A DNA stretch of 18,066 nt from NCBI GenBank assembly GCA_012964845.1, contig DTTG01000242.1, positions 1 through 18,066 of the forward strand, read 5' to 3'. Origin of the DNA: Fidelibacterota bacterium (GTDB taxonomy: Bacteria; Fidelibacterota; Marinisomatia; SCGC-AAA003-L08; D37C17). This document shows positions 16,240 through 18,066 of the stretch, one piece after another. The position numbers and the translations under genes are program-made. The notes beneath the pieces were generated by a model. It was not told the DNA's origin and searched no databases. It saw only the letters and a list, made by a program, of their open reading frames with translations. Each line of letters starts with the position of its first letter. Within the stretch, counting starts at the first letter, position 1.

Positions 16240-16294
16240 TATTAAAATTAATGGTGATTGTGCATATGTCAACCATCTGTAACTTGAAAGTCAA
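16240..16294 (-). promoter_or_regulatory. Candidate rpmB promoter region
   Basis: On the minus strand a perfect TTGACA (complement of 16267-16272) lies 108 bases before the rpmB start, with an A/T-rich stretch (TAATTTTAATAAT) about 16 bases further on where a -10 box would sit. A second TTGACT (complement of 16289-16294) lies 22 bases upstream of the first. The -10 match is poor, so this is only a candidate; the rest of the 16159-16339 gap is A/T-rich with no gene that I can support. Confidence 0.3.
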
Positions 16295-16339
16295 ATATCG
16301 GACAGACAAATGGGTCTTCACTGCTTATAATATTAATTG

Positions 16340-16397
16340 TAGGGGACGGATTTAAAACACACCCCCAGAATTCCCGGGCAAGTAAACCTTGCCCCTA
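16340..16397. repeat. Small palindromic element with TAGGGG/CCCCTA ends
   Basis: The element starts TAGGGG (16340-16345) and ends CCCCTA (16392-16397). The right part contains a perfect 7-bp hairpin, GGGCAAG/CTTGCCC (16376-16394, loop TAAAC). The two ends are diverged inverted copies: TAGGGGACGGATTTAAAAC on the left against TAGGGGCAAGGTTTACTTG, the complement of the right. The base composition is more G/C-rich than the surroundings. It ends four bases short of the kinase stop codon, so on the minus strand it could act as a 3' stabiliser or weak terminator, though no T run follows. It resembles a REP- or MITE-like dispersed repeat, but only one copy is in the window. Confidence 0.5.
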
Positions 16398-16401
16398 AAG
16401 T

Positions 16402-17559
16402 TTATGGAAAATATAACCTAAAAATGGTCTTCCCCGGTTTTGACTGGAGAACTTTAATACTGCCACCATGAATTTCTTCAATTATACGTTGGGTGAGGCT
16501 TAGACCTAATCCCCAGCCTCGAGGTTTGCTGCTGTGCCCAGGGCGAAAGATATTCTTCCAGTCCACTCGTGGAATACCCTTACCAGTATCACTCACATCC
16601 AATTGAATCCCAGCTTCAGTTTTCCTAAGATCAATTGAAATGACTCCATTTTTTGTTCCCATAGCATCTATTGCATTTTTCATGAGGTTCTCTACTGCCC
16701 ATCTAAGCAGTACCCAGTCCCCTTGTATATTGATATTACTATTACCGGTAAAGTTTATTTCAACTCCCGATTGATTGGGGAGACTATTTTTCATATACTC
16801 ACTCACTTCAGAAATCAATTTGGTTACGATAATTTCTTTCAGTTTGGGTTGGGACCCAATTTTAGAAAATCGTTCAGAAATTTCTGATAGGCGCAAAATA
16901 TCCTGATCCATAGAATTAAGTAATGTGGTCTGATCTTCTTTTTCTTCCCGAAGGAGTTTCACCCAACCCATAAGTGATGAAACTGGTGTTCCCAGTTGAT
17001 GGGCAGTCTCTCTAGCCATTCCAGCGTATATTAAATTCTTCTCACTGCGGCGAATAAGCTGCATTCCCCAAAGGGTAATGACAATGAATACAATACCGAA
17101 ACCAACCTCCAGATAAGGCATCCAGCGTAGCCGCATCACTACCTGGGGGTCAGAATAATGAATTTCTCCCCATTTCACATCATCCCAAACCAAGTCTAAG
17201 GGTTGAAAGGTTTGATCCATTTTTTTCACCATTACCCAGGCTCGGGAATTATATTCAGCGCTTCCCTCTTTGGCAGAAATCCCTAAATTCAGTCCAGCGG
17301 AAATTTCATTTTTTGAGGTAATGAGAATGGGGAAATTCATGGATGGCAGGAGGATGTCCATAACAAAGCGAATGTCTTCCTGATTAGAGCTATTAATGGC
17401 ATCGGAGTACGACTTGGCGAGAATCTCCGCCTGCACCCGAGCTTCATCCCGGAGTTGGTTTATCATAATGCGGTTTACCCAGAATATCATGACAATAATG
17501 GACATAGCCAGAATAAACAGGCTGAGTTTGATGTTAAATGGTTTCTGCGATGCTTTCAT
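16402..17559 (-). CDS. Membrane-bound sensor histidine kinase
   Basis: The 385-residue protein has a first membrane helix (about 12-32), an extracytoplasmic sensor region of about 115 residues with no domain I recognise, and a second helix (about 149-169). A dimerisation/phosphoacceptor segment follows: YAGMARETAHQLGTPVSSL, with the phosphorylatable His187. The ATP-binding domain is complete, with N box ENLMKNAIDAM (290-300), G1 DTGKGIP (324-330), F-box-like region (about 338) and G2 GWGLGLSL (348-355). No HAMP domain is evident between helix 2 and the His segment. The ETAHQLGTP form is common in FCB-group kinases. No response regulator gene is in the window, so the signal and output are unknown. 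The ATG lies 26 bases inside the upstream YfhO-like gene, implying co-transcription. Confidence 0.9.
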   Translation of the reverse strand: MKASQKPFNIKLSLFILAMSIIVMIFWVNRIMINQLRDEARVQAEILAKSYSDAINSSNQEDIRFVMDILLPSMNFPILITSKNEISAGLNLGISAKEGSAEYNSRAWVMVKKMDQTFQPLDLVWDDVKWGEIHYSDPQVVMRLRWMPYLEVGFGIVFIVITLWGMQLIRRSEKNLIYAGMARETAHQLGTPVSSLMGWVKLLREEKEDQTTLLNSMDQDILRLSEISERFSKIGSQPKLKEIIVTKLISEVSEYMKNSLPNQSGVEINFTGNSNINIQGDWVLLRWAVENLMKNAIDAMGTKNGVISIDLRKTEAGIQLDVSDTGKGIPRVDWKNIFRPGHSSKPRGWGLGLSLTQRIIEEIHGGSIKVLQSKPGKTIFRLYFP

Positions 17560-18066
17560 TCACTTTTCGTTTACTTATTATCCCTGCCAGAATAAATAAA
17601 ATTAATATGGCTGTAGAGCCCCAGGTTAAAAAGGTGCCATAGCGGACATCATTGGGGATGAACTCCATGACAATATGATGTGCACCTGCGGGAATGTGTA
17701 ATCCCCGTAAAATGGTATTCACAGGATGTATTCCCCAATCTGGATGGCTGGTAATTTCCCACCCTTCAGGATAATATATTTCACTTAATACTAAAAACTG
17801 ATCAGTAGGTGTACTCACCTCTATTTCAATTTTATCTGGTGACCAAATGGAAATATATACCTGTGAATTGGGATTATATTCAACAGCTCCAACCTCTCTT
17901 TCCACAATAGCAGTGGCAAGGGGATTAAAATCTTGTTTTCTGAGCATGGTTAATTGGTCTTCCATTTCTAGAAGCACCTTTACTTCCTGCGTGAAATAAA
18001 CACGGGGTAGGGCATATTTAAACTGATACACATTGGCTTTCTGAAATTTACCCTGATGGAATAATT
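17534..18066 (-). CDS. YfhO-like membrane protein, C-terminal part (start outside window)
   Basis: The reading frame is open to the right edge of the window; upstream of a GTG at 18031 it continues without a stop (LFHQGKFQKAN), so that GTG is internal and the gene is longer. About 177 C-terminal residues are seen. The features are NVYQFKYALPRVYF, LVLSEIYYPEGWEI, ILRGLHIPAGAHHIVMEF and a final membrane helix (WGSTAILILFILAGII), followed by a short cytoplasmic tail. This order, a beta-rich domain with the SEIYYPEGW and IPAG motifs and then a last helix, matches the C-terminus of YfhO-family multi-spanning proteins. These are GT-C-like and linked to glycosylation of surface polymers in some Firmicutes. 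The function here is unknown. The 3' end overlaps the kinase gene by 26 bases. Confidence 0.75.
   Translation of the reverse strand, partial: LFHQGKFQKANVYQFKYALPRVYFTQEVKVLLEMEDQLTMLRKQDFNPLATAIVEREVGAVEYNPNSQVYISIWSPDKIEIEVSTPTDQFLVLSEIYYPEGWEITSHPDWGIHPVNTILRGLHIPAGAHHIVMEFIPNDVRYGTFLTWGSTAILILFILAGIISKRKVNESIAETI

Noticed and set aside
16321..16340. TATAAT-like sequence on the plus strand (16326-16331) as a promoter
   Set aside because: There is no suitable -35 box at proper spacing and no plus-strand gene downstream.
17534..18031. Complete 165-residue minus-strand protein starting at GTG 18031
   Set aside because: The frame stays open to the window edge and matches the C-terminus of a much larger family, so the GTG is internal.
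1..18066. CRISPR arrays, tRNA or rRNA genes, insertion sequences, phage genes
   Set aside because: No regular direct repeats, RNA gene signatures, transposases or phage-type proteins were seen.

Overview
The window is mostly one long plus-strand dcw (division and cell wall) cluster in an A+T-rich bacterial genome, followed by a convergent minus-strand block. Gene order on the plus strand is rsmH (5' end cut by the window), ftsL, ftsI, murE, murF, mraY, murD, ftsW, murG, murC, murB, ftsQ, ftsA, ftsZ. This set covers the cytoplasmic muropeptide ligases (MurC, D, E, F), the MurB reductase, the lipid I and lipid II enzymes (MraY, MurG), the septal synthase pair (FtsW, FtsI), part of the divisome scaffold (FtsL, FtsQ), and the FtsA/FtsZ cytoskeleton. 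mraZ is not visible (it may lie upstream), and no ddl lies between murB and ftsQ.

From rsmH to ftsQ every start codon overlaps the preceding stop codon or lies inside the preceding gene. ftsA starts 2 bases after ftsQ, and the first real gap (26 bases, with a strong Shine-Dalgarno) precedes ftsZ. Three genes (ftsW, murB, ftsA) start with TTG. This architecture points to a single translationally coupled polycistronic unit, which ends at a strong intrinsic terminator at 15829-15858.

The main anomaly is murG. As written, it is broken by a -1 frameshift at a run of ten A residues (9564-9573). The upstream frame holds the complete acceptor-side domain and the downstream frame holds the complete UDP-GlcNAc domain. 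The conserved TGNPVR linker motif is read only if the frame changes exactly at the A tract. Rejoined, the protein has a normal length of 366 residues. Because MurG is normally essential, the options are transcriptional slippage, programmed -1 frameshifting, a naturally split enzyme, a real mutation, or a homopolymer sequencing or assembly error.

The minus strand carries rpmB (zinc-ribbon bL28) with its own terminator, then, further right, a membrane sensor histidine kinase gene that overlaps the 3' end of a YfhO-like membrane protein gene running off the window. The non-coding stretch between the converging units (15743-15966) holds two intrinsic terminators and additional inverted repeats. 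The 243-base gap between rpmB and the kinase gene holds a candidate rpmB promoter and a 58-base element with TAGGGG/CCCCTA ends.

Organism: MurE has the DNPR signature of the meso-diaminopimelate-adding type, and FtsI carries a C-terminal PASTA domain. Together with the ETAHQLGTP kinase signature and the YfhO-like protein, this suggests a Gram-negative lineage of the Fibrobacterota-Chlorobiota-Bacteroidota (FCB) superphylum, possibly Candidatus Marinimicrobia. That placement is inference from motif style; no search was run.
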